Shown here piece after piece: positions 53,792-63,363 of a stretch of DNA of 64,000 bases. This DNA is from Natranaerobius thermophilus JW/NM-WN-LF (GTDB lineage Bacteria > Bacillota > Natranaerobiia > Natranaerobiales > Natranaerobiaceae). Below the pieces are notes generated by a model. The model searched no databases. It saw nothing but the letters and a program-made list of their open reading frames with translations, and was not told where the DNA came from. The stretch's first letter is position 1. Every line of letters begins with the position of its first letter. A program made the position numbers and the translations under genes. The stretch covers positions 2,624,001 to 2,688,000 of the forward strand of contig NC_010718.1 in the NCBI RefSeq assembly GCF_000020005.1. The letters run 5' to 3'.

Positions 53792-54586
53792 CTATTTTTT
53801 AAATATCTCTTCTAGTCCACCTTGATCATATATTACGTCTCGCAGCTGTTCAAATTGATCGTGGAGCTCCACTTGAAATTCTTTCTGTTCTTTTCCTGTA
53901 AGGCCATAATCGGGTACATCTGTACGTTCCCTATAAGCAAAGACTTTCTCACCATTGCTTCCCTTATCATCCTGACCTTCTGAATCATTCTGCTCCTGTT
54001 CTGCAGACTCCTCGGCGTTTTTAGGATATAATCTAGGTAGGGGATAGGCCCCTTCAGTAGAATCCTTTGCCTCTTGATACTCTTCTTCTGAACTAAAAAC
54101 AATGATTCTAAACATCCAGTCAGGTTCGACCTGAAAATCTTCACCCACATCAGGGCTATGATAAATTACAATCTCAGCTTCACCCTTAGATATATCTTGA
54201 TCGTCATAATTTTCAGCTACTTCAAACCTGCCTTCCCACTTCTCTGGAAACTCAAGGCGAAAATCATAGTCGGTATTTTCATAGGTCAGATTGTTGCTTT
54301 CTTGTTTATCTGTTTCTTTTTTATCATTTTCCTGATCATTTTCTTCTCCTTCAACTTCGCCCGACTCTTGATCTTTCTTTTCCGTATCGTCTGCAACTTC
54401 ATCTTCTTTCACTTCTTTTTCTATCAATTCATCTTCTCCCACTTCCGGCTCCGATGGGCCACATCCAATCAGAAAAGCTAAAGATATCATGGTTATAAGC
54501 ATTGCTGTGGTTATGATTTTGATGGGTTTAGATTTCCTTTCTTGCATAAAATTCTTAAAAACAACATTTTTTAGTCTCAATATCAT
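53792..54586 (-). CDS. Acidic lipoprotein of unknown function
   Basis: The protein has 264 residues from the ATG at 54586, with GGAGAG upstream; longer in-frame starts to 54628 overlap that site. The lipoprotein signal is unusual in following a stretch of about 30 residues, ending LAFLIGC. A low-complexity acidic linker (about 35-100) leads to a folded part with YENTDYDFRLEFPEKWEGRF, as in proteins that carry a PsbP-like or similar beta domain, then FRIIVFSSEEEYQEAK. No enzyme motif is seen. Its stop touches the lipoprotein remnant. Confidence 0.75.
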   Translation of the reverse strand: MILRLKNVVFKNFMQERKSKPIKIITTAMLITMISLAFLIGCGPSEPEVGEDELIEKEVKEDEVADDTEKKDQESGEVEGEENDQENDKKETDKQESNNLTYENTDYDFRLEFPEKWEGRFEVAENYDDQDISKGEAEIVIYHSPDVGEDFQVEPDWMFRIIVFSSEEEYQEAKDSTEGAYPLPRLYPKNAEESAEQEQNDSEGQDDKGSNGEKVFAYRERTDVPDYGLTGKEQKEFQVELHDQFEQLRDVIYDQGGLEEIFKK

Positions 54587-54801
54587 ACCTGAACTCTCCT
54601 TTCTCCATTCACCTTCTCCTCTTTCCACTGTGGAACAAATTCGCTGTTAAAGGACAGTATCTGTCCCCAGGGTTACCGTAAACGGTCAAAAAGCACCCAT
54701 AAATCTTTAATAAAAAAGTTCCTCAAATATGGACTCTAATATAAACCCTCAATAATTCCCTTGCCGCACCCCATCATATTTCCTTGTTACTTTTATTATA
54801 T

Positions 54802-55713
54802 TTAATACACTTCTTCCCCTTCTTTATTGGATAGCGAATAGAATGCATGGTACAAGCTAACCAGCAGAAATGTGGTTACCAATCCATAAAGTAGTGGAAT
54901 CACAAACATGCTAATTGCCATAGGAAGCATATTAAACACCATACCTACAAGTATTGTCAAAACTCCTATGGCTACAAATGAAGCCACATAAGTGAGTATT
55001 TTCAGTTTATTTTTAGAAACTTTCCTGATTGATCTACCTATGGCATCTGTTAACTTATCCATACTAGAACCCTCTACAAGCTCGAATTCGACAAAAATCA
55101 AGAAAAAAGCCAATAAAAATCCAAACAAATGATATAGTTGGCCAATAAACTCGACCTGGGCAGGGAAAATGCCACCCAGTATAACAGCGATCAATCCGAA
55201 AAGAATGGACAAAAGAAATATCGCCACAGCTAATAACAAGAAGAATCCGAGAAATTTTAAAAACAACTTCTTGCCATAGGCAAAAAACGCACTGGCCTGG
55301 GGAGATTTTCCCTCGGAGATAGCATCACGAACTATTCCCAAATAAGCCGGTGCCAAAAAAATTGATAATATAAAAATGAAAATTGTTGTACCAAGTATAA
55401 TCACGGCAGTTGCCATGGTCTCAGTTTGATTTTCCGTGATATCTCCTTCTTCACCGGGTTGTGGTTCTAAAAAAGCCCCTTCATTCAAAGGCGTTCCTCC
55501 AGGTGGAGATTCGGGAAATGCAAAATAGCCGAACTGTTCAAATAAATATTCCACACTCATATCTTCAAAACTGGGATAAAAGGTATCTATATTTAAAAAC
55601 AATGGTAACTGTATGATATTCAAAAGTATAATCAAAACCAGTGCAAATACTATTAACCCAGGATAACTCCTAAGAGTATCGTAAGACTTGGAAAACATCT
55701 TACTTATCGACAC
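54802..55713 (-). CDS. Polytopic membrane protein of unknown function
   Basis: The protein has 303 residues from the GTG at 55713, which has GGAGGTG at good spacing; a GTG at 55728 overlaps that site. About six membrane helices, with a Pro/Glu-rich extracytoplasmic loop (about 50-105) after the first. KMFSKSYDTLRSYPGLIVFA at the N-terminus and AIGRSIRKVSKNKLKILTYV near the end resemble membrane proteins of the glycerophosphodiesterase-linked or DUF-type families, but I cannot name one securely. It lies downstream of the stalk-domain protein gene. Confidence 0.75.
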   Translation of the reverse strand: MSISKMFSKSYDTLRSYPGLIVFALVLIILLNIIQLPLFLNIDTFYPSFEDMSVEYLFEQFGYFAFPESPPGGTPLNEGAFLEPQPGEEGDITENQTETMATAVIILGTTIFIFILSIFLAPAYLGIVRDAISEGKSPQASAFFAYGKKLFLKFLGFFLLLAVAIFLLSILFGLIAVILGGIFPAQVEFIGQLYHLFGFLLAFFLIFVEFELVEGSSMDKLTDAIGRSIRKVSKNKLKILTYVASFVAIGVLTILVGMVFNMLPMAISMFVIPLLYGLVTTFLLVSLYHAFYSLSNKEGEEVY

Positions 55714-55735
55714 AGAAAGCACCTCCAATTATCAA

Positions 55736-55783
55736 AATCCCCGCATCATAGGAATCTAAACGACTCCTAATAACGCGGGGATT
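55736..55783 (-). terminator. Hairpin between stalk protein gene and membrane protein gene
   Basis: AATCCCCGC (55736-55744) pairs with GCGGGGATT (55775-55783), with inner TAGGA/TCCTA. It ends just before the ribosome binding site of the gene at 55713 and has only a short T stretch. Confidence 0.6.
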
Positions 55784-55836
55784 ATTCTGCTTATTCTACA
55801 CTTAATTTTATTTTCGTTATAATCAGTAGATACCTC

Positions 55837-58191
55837 TTACTCTTCAATAGTGATCTCTTGGGTTGTTTCATCGTAGTCTACATAAGCATCATAGGCCTCT
55901 GCAAAAAATCTAATTGGAAGCAAAGTCCTTCCTGAATCGTCATCAACAAAGGGTGCTGTATCCATTTCTAAATCTTCATCGTTTACTTGAGCTGTTTTTT
56001 CTTCCAGATAGAAAACAACTGTCCTATCATCTCTCATGGCTGTTACAGATTGATCACTTTCATCATATTCCACATAGGCTCCCAGAGCTTCTCCGATAGC
56101 TCTAAAGGGTAGGAAAGTTCTACCTTCAATGGCATGAGGTGCTATTTCTAAAGCTTCATCCTCACCATCTACTGTGTAGTTTTCATCATCCAAATTCATG
56201 ATAATTTCCTTGCTTGGTTCTGGCTCTGGTTTTTCTTCCTCTTCTTCTTTTTCTAATACAACTGCTTCTTCCATATCATCATCTATTGAAATGGAGTCTT
56301 CATAACTATCATAGCCATCAGCTTCAACTGTGTATCTATAAAATCCTGATTCGATTTCACTAATTTCAGCGTAACCGATCATGTCAGTTTCATAGTCCTG
56401 GCCATCGATTTCTACTTCTGCATCTTCAATGACACTTCCATCCTGATCTTCCACGACAATAGTCAGGTCGAACTTTTCTTCTTCTTCCTCTTCTGTAAAT
56501 TCTAATTCAAAACTTCTCCCAAACCCTTGATCAGTAATAACTCTTAGGTCATAGACATCATAATCATCGGCCTCCACAGAGAAAGTGGCACGGCCAGAAT
56601 CAAAATCTTCTTCATCATAAACTGAAATATCATCAGGTGTAATTAAACGATAACCTTCTTCTCCGATAGCTCTTCTGCCATCTTCGTCAATAAAGGTCAT
56701 CTCAACTTCGCCGAACAGGTTTCCTTCTTCAATATCCGGTTCCACTTCTATCTCTACCGCTTCACCCGATACTGATAAAGTAGCGGTATCTTCATACCCT
56801 TCTTCGTCATGATATGCACTAATTTTTGTCTCTCCACCGTCTCGAATATTTATTTCACCGGAAGTACTGCCGATTCTTGCTACCGAGATGCTGTCCGAGG
56901 TAAAAACAATATCCTCATCATCAGAGTCGTATTCTTTTTTCAGTCCATCATCATCTACTAAATATACTGTGGCATACATATCTTCATCGTCGTCTTCGTC
57001 CAATAGAGCCACTTCTTGGCTCAGTTCCAGTTCAATATCGTCAAGTTCGCCAAATTCCGATACGGTTACATCTACTATGGATCTAAGAGTAGTACCAGTA
57101 ACCCTACCTTCTATTTCATAGTCCCCGGTCAGGTCAATTCTATCTTGATCCACAGTTACTTCAAACATCTGATAAGTGTCATCATCTTCATCTCGCACAT
57201 CAGATAGCGAGACCTCACGATCATCTTCTGTGTAAGTATCACCATCGGGATCAGTTACTTCAATGGAAATTTCATCATCTTCAGTAACTTTGTTGTCATA
57301 TTCATCATAAATGGCAAAGTAAACTTTAAATTCATCCTGACCATCTTCCACGAATTTAGTATCTCGATAGGCCTCTATACCGTCTATATCACCTACTTCA
57401 TCGATCCGAACGCGTCGCTCATTGGAGTAAACATCATCTTCTCCACCTTCATATATTGCTCTGTACCAAAAGTCGCCTCGCTCGGTCTTATTCAACCTGA
57501 GCTCTGCAATTCCATCTTCATCGGTTTCAATAGTTTCTATTTCTTCAAAGTCTTCGCCGTCCTCTTCTTCTTCAATGATAATATCCAAATCTTCACTGGC
57601 CTCGAAGTTACCATCCAAGGCCTCTACAGTCAGAATATAATCTTCGCCGACTCGCGGACGTCGCTCGTCTACATCCAATTCCAGATCTGTTACTTCGTCT
57701 GAAAGAAAGTTTATTTCCCGTGTTCCCCTTCTTACAGTTCTAATCATTTCTCGATCATCATCATCCCACTCACCAATTTCAATAGTGGCTTCACCGGGGA
57801 TTTCACTAGTAACTTCAAAGATAACTTCACCATCATCATTAGTGGTTGCATCTATTTCCCAAACTTCCCTATTTTCTTCTCTAGCCCTTCCTCGGATATC
57901 ATCATCCAGTTCTAGATTTTCAGTATCTCTATCTGAACTCACATGAAATACTACGTCTTCATCTTCCAGTACTGATCCGTCAGATTCTCTGAATCTGACT
58001 ACGAACTCTGCACCTTCATCACCTGTTTGTGGGTCTTCAGGTAATACGTCCCGGACCCTACTAGCGGCAAAACTAAAGTCGCCCAAGCTTTGTCCCATGG
58101 CAACTCCACTGGCCATGGTCAATATTATGGCTGGTGCTAAAATCCAAGCTATTACATTGAAAACAGATTGTTTCGCTCCATTCTGATTCAT
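55837..58191 (-). CDS. Acidic multidomain surface protein with C-terminal stalk (CuAO_N) repeats
   Basis: A protein of 784 residues with signal peptide (ILTMASGVAMG). The body is a chain of Ig-like beta domains with repeated phrases such as DEDGIAELRLNK and DEDDDTYQMFEVTVD. A carboxypeptidase-regulatory-like unit at about 595-665 (VIEDAEVEIDGQDYETD) precedes the CuAO_N repeat pair (TFLPFRAIGEALGAYVEYDE, TLLPIRFFAEAYDAYVDYDE). Asp and Glu dominate throughout, as in haloadapted exoproteins. It is a shorter paralogue of the protein at 59493, sharing the order of domains. No SLH or sortase motif is visible. Cell-surface location is inferred. Confidence 0.85.
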   Translation of the reverse strand: MNQNGAKQSVFNVIAWILAPAIILTMASGVAMGQSLGDFSFAASRVRDVLPEDPQTGDEGAEFVVRFRESDGSVLEDEDVVFHVSSDRDTENLELDDDIRGRAREENREVWEIDATTNDDGEVIFEVTSEIPGEATIEIGEWDDDDREMIRTVRRGTREINFLSDEVTDLELDVDERRPRVGEDYILTVEALDGNFEASEDLDIIIEEEEDGEDFEEIETIETDEDGIAELRLNKTERGDFWYRAIYEGGEDDVYSNERRVRIDEVGDIDGIEAYRDTKFVEDGQDEFKVYFAIYDEYDNKVTEDDEISIEVTDPDGDTYTEDDREVSLSDVRDEDDDTYQMFEVTVDQDRIDLTGDYEIEGRVTGTTLRSIVDVTVSEFGELDDIELELSQEVALLDEDDDEDMYATVYLVDDDGLKKEYDSDDEDIVFTSDSISVARIGSTSGEINIRDGGETKISAYHDEEGYEDTATLSVSGEAVEIEVEPDIEEGNLFGEVEMTFIDEDGRRAIGEEGYRLITPDDISVYDEEDFDSGRATFSVEADDYDVYDLRVITDQGFGRSFELEFTEEEEEEKFDLTIVVEDQDGSVIEDAEVEIDGQDYETDMIGYAEISEIESGFYRYTVEADGYDSYEDSISIDDDMEEAVVLEKEEEEEKPEPEPSKEIIMNLDDENYTVDGEDEALEIAPHAIEGRTFLPFRAIGEALGAYVEYDESDQSVTAMRDDRTVVFYLEEKTAQVNDEDLEMDTAPFVDDDSGRTLLPIRFFAEAYDAYVDYDETTQEITIEE

Positions 58192-58214
58192 ACCCTACTC
58201 CTCCTTATTTTTTA

Positions 58215-59342
58215 CTAGTTATTGAAAAGTGGCCCCCAAAACACAGGCCTATTAAATAATTGCAAATCTTTTAGGTTTTCATAGCGACTTTCCTCTTGTG
58301 GTTCTACACTTTCCATAGCTTCAAAATCTTCTTTAAGCTCCTGGTCTAGTTCATCATCGGCTTTTTCTACCTGAATATTGATGGGATCGTCAATTAGATC
58401 CACAACACTTTCACCATCAAAATTACTGCCTACTTTTAGCTCAAATTCTCCTTCTTCCAAGCTATCAACTGATAAACTTACATAACCGCTTTCATCAACT
58501 TTTTCTTTAAATTTCCAAATGTTATTGTTTCTATACGGCGGATCCGCTTCTTTGACTGGCGGTAATTTTCCGTCAATTATTTCAGGATTCAGAAAAATAT
58601 ATTCAAAATCCCGATCTGTTTGAACATAAAACTCCACTTGTTCGCCTTCTTCTAAAGATTCTCTACCTGCTTTAAATTCAATTTTGACCTCTGCGCCTTT
58701 ACGCAATCCTTTCTCTGCCTGCTCTATGGTTCGGTCTTTTACTTCCAAAGAACTCGCACCACTACTGTAATCAGCAATTTTCCTACCGTAATAAACTTCA
58801 ATATCTTTATGATCATCCATAGTTAAAGTCAACTCTTCGTCAACATATTCTACATCGTTTATTAATATATATTGAACGCGCCAGTCGGCACCTGGTTCTA
58901 AATCAAGTTTCACCTCTTGACCTTTTTCAAAAGTGTTTGAATAACTTCTATTCACTTCTTCACCATTTACGTATAAGCTACCGTTACCAATACAACCTAT
59001 ATTTAAATCGAAGGTATCATCGTCTTCTGAAATACTCACTGGAATAGAAACATCAGAATCACGGACCTGAAATGTTCCCTGGGCCGTTCTAAACTCATCT
59101 TTTTTAACTTCGTATTCGTAAATACCGGGAGTGATATCCTCAAAAACTGCCTTTCCTTCTGAACAAGTAGTTTTTTCTCTATCTTTTAAGATAACGGTGG
59201 CATTCTCCAAGGCCTCACCATCTTCTTTTGCTTGAAAAGTTACTTCATTTTCTTTATCCATAGCTACAGCTGTTCCCGTAAGCAATGCGGTAACAAGTAT
59301 CATAACTAGTGCAGCAGCTAATTTTCTGCTTACACAGGACAT
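58215..59342 (-). CDS. Secreted acidic protein with carboxypeptidase-regulatory-like domain
   Basis: A protein of 375 residues with signal peptide (ALLTGTAVAMD). The N-terminal domain (VTFQAKEDGEALENATVILK, TPGIYEYEVKKDEFR) is the same CarboxypepD_reg/PEGA-like unit found in the two neighbours. A second unit has a beta-rich NIGCIGNGSLYVNGEEV. The C-terminal domain resembles an Ig-like unit (GASSLEVKDRTIEQAEKGLR). It lacks the stalk repeats. The stop is 23 bp before the ATG of the downstream stalk protein gene, so the two are probably cotranscribed. Confidence 0.8.
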   Translation of the reverse strand: MSCVSRKLAAALVMILVTALLTGTAVAMDKENEVTFQAKEDGEALENATVILKDREKTTCSEGKAVFEDITPGIYEYEVKKDEFRTAQGTFQVRDSDVSIPVSISEDDDTFDLNIGCIGNGSLYVNGEEVNRSYSNTFEKGQEVKLDLEPGADWRVQYILINDVEYVDEELTLTMDDHKDIEVYYGRKIADYSSGASSLEVKDRTIEQAEKGLRKGAEVKIEFKAGRESLEEGEQVEFYVQTDRDFEYIFLNPEIIDGKLPPVKEADPPYRNNNIWKFKEKVDESGYVSLSVDSLEEGEFELKVGSNFDGESVVDLIDDPINIQVEKADDELDQELKEDFEAMESVEPQEESRYENLKDLQLFNRPVFWGPLFNN

Positions 59343-59446
59343 GGGGCTCTCCCCTCCTTTTAGTTGATATTCATTGGCACATGCAGCCCGTTACTGTGTA
59401 TCCTTCACTCCTGTAATTCCCCGGCCATTGTCTTATATCTAACAAG

Positions 59447-59473
59447 AAGAGACCGCCTTTCAGGCGGTCTCTT
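59447..59473 (-). terminator. Terminator after the large surface protein gene
   Basis: AAGAGACCGCC (59447-59457) pairs perfectly with GGCGGTCTCTT (59463-59473). It follows the stop at 59493. Confidence 0.88.
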
Positions 59474-59492
59474 CATATTTATCTGCATTTAG

Positions 59493-62400
59493 TTAGTTAA
59501 CGATTCTTTCGATTTCAATTTCTCTAGTGTCTCCATCCCAATCTACATATGCATCAAAAGCTTCAGCTACAAATCTGATTGGTAGTAGAGCTCTACCTGC
59601 ATCTTCATCAAGTTCAGGAGCAACATCCATGTCAAATCGGTCTCCGTCAACATATGCTGTAGTTGAATCTAGGTAGAATACTGCAGTAGTTCCGTCTAGT
59701 TCAGCAGTTACTGATTCGTCGTCTGCGTCCCAATCAACATCTGCGCCTAGTGCTTCACCAACAGCTCTGAATGGTAGGTAAGTTCTGTTGTTAATAATCG
59801 CAGGAGTTGCATCCATAGTGTCTACTTCGCCGTCAGTTATGATAGTTTCTGATCCTTCAGTAAGTGTGATGAAGGTTCTTACTTCACCTTCTTCTAAAGT
59901 AACAGTTTCTAAAGTGTCTTCTTCAACTTCTACTGTACCTTCGTAAGTTTCAAAGTCTTCTTTAGCAATTGTGTAGTCATATTCGCCAGCTTCTAGTTCA
60001 AGTACTGCTTCTCCGTCTTCATCAGTTACTTCTGTCATGTTAGCGATTTCAATTTCAGCGTCTTCTACAGCTACTTCTTCTTCGTCAAACACTTCAAAGA
60101 TTACTTCGTAAGTAGCTTCTTCAGTGAAGTCAGCTTCGAATGTCTTAGTCAGTCCTCTTTCAGTTACTACTCTGATGTCATATACTTCGTATTCTTCAGC
60201 TTCGATTTCGAAAGTAGCTACTCCGTCTTCGAAGTCTTCTACATCACTGTATGAAATATCTGCAGGTGAAATGATGTTGTATTCTTCGTCATCTTCGTCA
60301 GCAGTTCTGTATTCGTCTTGGTCGATCATGTACATAGTTACTGTTCCGTCTTTTTCACCTGGCTCGATATCAGTTACGATTTCTAGTCCTTCTGGGTCGT
60401 CACCTACGTAGAACTTATCTTCAGCTTCTAGTTCTTCGTCCAAGTGATAAGCAGTGATTGTAGTTTCGCCAGTGTTTTCGTACTTGATAGTAACTTCTGC
60501 GTCATATCTGTCAATAGTTGCTACTGAACCTCTGCTTGAGCTAAATACGATGTCATCGTCACTGTCTGCTTCGTATTCTATTTCCATACCTTGTTCGTCG
60601 ATTAGTGTAACTTCCATGATGTCGTCTGCATCAAATTCGTACTCGTCGCCCTCTTCGTCAACATATTCGTTAAAGTTAACGATTTGAGGATCCATTTCAA
60701 TTTCCATGTCAACGATTTCGCCAAATTCAGTTACTTTTACGTCAGTGTAAGCTCTGATAGTAGTGCCAGCTTTTTGAGCTCTTACTTCCCACCAGCCTTC
60801 TCTATCGTCTTCATCGATGTCTAATTCGTCCATGTCAACTTCTACTTCTAGTGCTTCTTCGTCAGTGCACCAAGTAACGGTTACACCATCATCGTCTTCG
60901 TCGTGTCTGTCTCCATCTACGTCAGTTACTCTCACTTCTAATTCACTTGGATTTTCGATATCGTTTCCATGCTCGTCATAAAGGTTGTAATATACTTCAA
61001 ATTCGTCTTCTTCGATGTCTGCATACTTAGTTTCTCTTTCAGCCTCGATTAGGTCAGCGTCTCCGGATCGGATTCTTACTTTAGTTTCATCCCACTCAAC
61101 ATCTTCGTCATCCATTTCGTCGCTATCCCAATCTTCTGCGATTGCACGGAATTTATATCTACCGGAGTCGTTCATTTCATAGTCTAGTTCAGCTTCGCCA
61201 TCTTCGTCAGTTTCTACAGTTCCAATGTTATCCCATTCGTCATCATCCCAGCCGTCGTCTTCGCAGTACTCAAGTTTTTCAAATTCTACATCTTCGTCTT
61301 CTACTTCCCAGTTTCCTGCTAGTGCAGTTGCAGTTAGCTCAACATCGTCACCAGCATCAAATACTTTGTAGCCATCAAATATTTCGTCATATTCGTCAAC
61401 TTCTAATTCTACTGCGTCAATATCTTCAGTTGATTCAAATTCGATTGTTACACCATCGATGCTAGTTTCTTCATCTTCGTATTTGTATAAATCAACATCG
61501 ATATCTCCTGGTACAGTTGAAGTCACAAAGAGGTCAAAGTCGCCATTAACAGCGTCTACTACTACTCTGTATTCTTCGTCATTGATTTTTGTTACGTCTC
61601 TTACATCGCCTTTATCTTCATTAATAGCTCCAGAGTCTTCGCTGAATACTACATAAAACTTGTGAGGTCCATATTCTCTGCTTCCGTCTCTGTCACGGAA
61701 TCTCGCTTCTATTTCAGCACCGTCTTCTTCACCGTCGCCGATTTCAGTATCTTCATCATAGTCTCTGATTTCAGAAGCAAATGCACTGTAGTCAACAAGG
61801 TCGTAGTCTACAACTTCAGTCATAATCACAAGTTCTTCGTCCATGTCTTCTTCTACAGTTACAGTACCTTCTGCCTCTCCATATCCTTCTTTGTTAACTG
61901 TGTAGTCATGGTCACCTTCTTTTACATCTTCAAATTCTACTTTTCCATCTTCGTCAGTTTCTTTAGTATCTACGTCTTCAAGCTCAACTTCAGCTGCTTC
62001 TAAAGCATCGCCATCAGTGTTTACTACATTAAATGGAACGTCGTACTCGCCTGGTAATTCTTCAACAGCTTCAAAGTCAGCACGAGCTGTGTGATTCTCT
62101 TGCTCAGCTCTTAGTCTATACTGATCTTCTACGTCAGGAGTGATTTCTACAGTAATTTTACCTTCTTCAGTTTCACCTGAAGCAGGATCGGCTATGTCTG
62201 ATCCGAAAGGTACATCAGTGAATTCAAAGTCAACTTTTTCATCAGCTTCTTCTACTACGTCTCCGGCTTCATTAACTAAAGCAAAAGTGATTTCTGAATC
62301 TTCGTCCACTACAAAAGTTTCTGGTTTTTCGTGAACTATAAGGTCAGCAACTTCGCTATCTTTTTCAAGACTGAAATCTACAGTCCTAATATCGTCAACT

Positions 62401-63023
62401 TCTACATCTCCAGTTTTACTTTCATAACCTGTTTTGTCAGCTTCGTAATCATATTCGCCTTCTCTTAAGTCAATAGTTGCTTCACCGTCTTCGTCAGTTG
62501 TAATTTGATCATCGTTAATGTCTATTTCTACACCTTCAAGAGCTTCGTCTTCTTCGTCAGTTATATCAAATGTAACAGTGTACTCAGTTGGGTCTATGAC
62601 ATCGATAGTAGCTTTCTTTTCTTCAACTCCATCCACACCTTTAATTGCCATAGCTTCAACTGTAATTTCTAATTCTTCACCATCTTGTAATGTCAAGTCT
62701 TCAAAAGTCATAACAACTTCATTGTCAGCAATTTTTTCTACACTTGTAAATTCTTCGTCATCAAGCTCTTCACCAAACTCCCAAGCCTCTGATGATCCAA
62801 TGAAGTCTTCATTAAATTCATATTCCTCATCGATTTCTAATTCTACTTCTAGTTCGTCGTAATGTCTTTCAGGAATTTCATCTTCTTTTGCTTCAAGGTA
62901 AACCGCCTCTGCTACTGAGTCACTTTCTCCATCATCGCTAGCGATAGCAATGCCGCTGAATAGAGTTAAAATCATGGCGAATGTTGTCATGAGTGATAAG
63001 GTCTTTTTAAGCGTGTTCGACAT
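59493..63023 (-). CDS. Large highly acidic surface protein, candidate S-layer-like protein
   Basis: A protein of 1176 residues, ATG behind AAAAGGAGGGAAAG, with signal peptide (MILTLFSGIAIA). Three carboxypeptidase-regulatory-like repeats recur (about 145-215, 330-400 and 985-1055), sharing the pattern D-A-E-V/I-E-I then T-D-E-D-G and EYDYT..K-E-x-(Y/F). Between them are Ig-like domains parallel to those of the 784-residue paralogue. The C-terminus has a CuAO_N pair (TYLPFRAVGEALGADVDWDA, LLPIRFVAEAFDAYVDWDGD). Asp and Glu are extremely frequent. The strong ribosome binding site, long leader, own terminator and size suggest an abundant envelope protein. There is no SLH domain, so the stalk repeats may provide attachment. 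The S-layer role is inference. Confidence 0.85.
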   Translation of the reverse strand: MSNTLKKTLSLMTTFAMILTLFSGIAIASDDGESDSVAEAVYLEAKEDEIPERHYDELEVELEIDEEYEFNEDFIGSSEAWEFGEELDDEEFTSVEKIADNEVVMTFEDLTLQDGEELEITVEAMAIKGVDGVEEKKATIDVIDPTEYTVTFDITDEEDEALEGVEIDINDDQITTDEDGEATIDLREGEYDYEADKTGYESKTGDVEVDDIRTVDFSLEKDSEVADLIVHEKPETFVVDEDSEITFALVNEAGDVVEEADEKVDFEFTDVPFGSDIADPASGETEEGKITVEITPDVEDQYRLRAEQENHTARADFEAVEELPGEYDVPFNVVNTDGDALEAAEVELEDVDTKETDEDGKVEFEDVKEGDHDYTVNKEGYGEAEGTVTVEEDMDEELVIMTEVVDYDLVDYSAFASEIRDYDEDTEIGDGEEDGAEIEARFRDRDGSREYGPHKFYVVFSEDSGAINEDKGDVRDVTKINDEEYRVVVDAVNGDFDLFVTSTVPGDIDVDLYKYEDEETSIDGVTIEFESTEDIDAVELEVDEYDEIFDGYKVFDAGDDVELTATALAGNWEVEDEDVEFEKLEYCEDDGWDDDEWDNIGTVETDEDGEAELDYEMNDSGRYKFRAIAEDWDSDEMDDEDVEWDETKVRIRSGDADLIEAERETKYADIEEDEFEVYYNLYDEHGNDIENPSELEVRVTDVDGDRHDEDDDGVTVTWCTDEEALEVEVDMDELDIDEDDREGWWEVRAQKAGTTIRAYTDVKVTEFGEIVDMEIEMDPQIVNFNEYVDEEGDEYEFDADDIMEVTLIDEQGMEIEYEADSDDDIVFSSSRGSVATIDRYDAEVTIKYENTGETTITAYHLDEELEAEDKFYVGDDPEGLEIVTDIEPGEKDGTVTMYMIDQDEYRTADEDDEEYNIISPADISYSDVEDFEDGVATFEIEAEEYEVYDIRVVTERGLTKTFEADFTEEATYEVIFEVFDEEEVAVEDAEIEIANMTEVTDEDGEAVLELEAGEYDYTIAKEDFETYEGTVEVEEDTLETVTLEEGEVRTFITLTEGSETIITDGEVDTMDATPAIINNRTYLPFRAVGEALGADVDWDADDESVTAELDGTTAVFYLDSTTAYVDGDRFDMDVAPELDEDAGRALLPIRFVAEAFDAYVDWDGDTREIEIERIVN

Positions 63024-63288
63024 GTAAACTTTCCCTCCTTTTGATTTTCCTTATGTTCCTTTAGAACATAAAGCTCTTCAGATCTAACAAGCAATTGGTC
63101 GACCAAAATCAATTGGCTTTGTGAAACGATTAAGCTTCCTTCTGACCTTCTCCCATTATCACCCCCTCTATAGGAGTATTTCAATATACTTATGCCGAGA
63201 TAGCTCGGCTGATACGCACTTTTATAAAGTTTTATGTATTTCTTAAATACATAAGAGAATTAAGCCAAAAGGCATTAACATTCGGAAA
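63024..63288 (-). promoter_or_regulatory. Long 5' leader of the large surface protein gene
   Basis: About 265 nt lie between the start at 63023 and the small ORF upstream. A perfect hairpin GCCGAG-ATAG-CTCGGC sits at 63194-63209, and AGAGGGGGTG at about 63170 precedes an 8-codon frame (MGEGQKEA). Long structured leaders are usual for stable S-layer mRNAs. TATAAA-like sequence at about 63223-63228 may be a promoter element. Confidence 0.45.
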
Positions 63289-63363
63289 TTACAGGAGGGA
63301 AAGATACACAGGTAACCGTCCACTGTTCAATCCAGTGGCCGCATGCGCCTTGTATCTAACCAT
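63289..63363 (-). other. Possible 24-residue small ORF or structured RNA upstream of surface protein leader
   Basis: ATG at 63363 lies seven bases after AGGAGG and encodes MVRYKAHAATGLNSGRLPVY plus LSLL. The same DNA can fold: GATACAAGG pairs with CCTGTGTATC, with an inner CCACTG/CAGTGG hairpin (63320-63338). It could be a small peptide gene or an RNA element; I recognise neither. Confidence 0.35.

Noticed and set aside
59493-63023. Many plus-strand frames of 60-114 codons opposite the large acidic protein
   Set aside because: GAA/GAT-rich sense codons produce long Ser/Phe-rich antisense frames; none has a start signal or recognisable fold.
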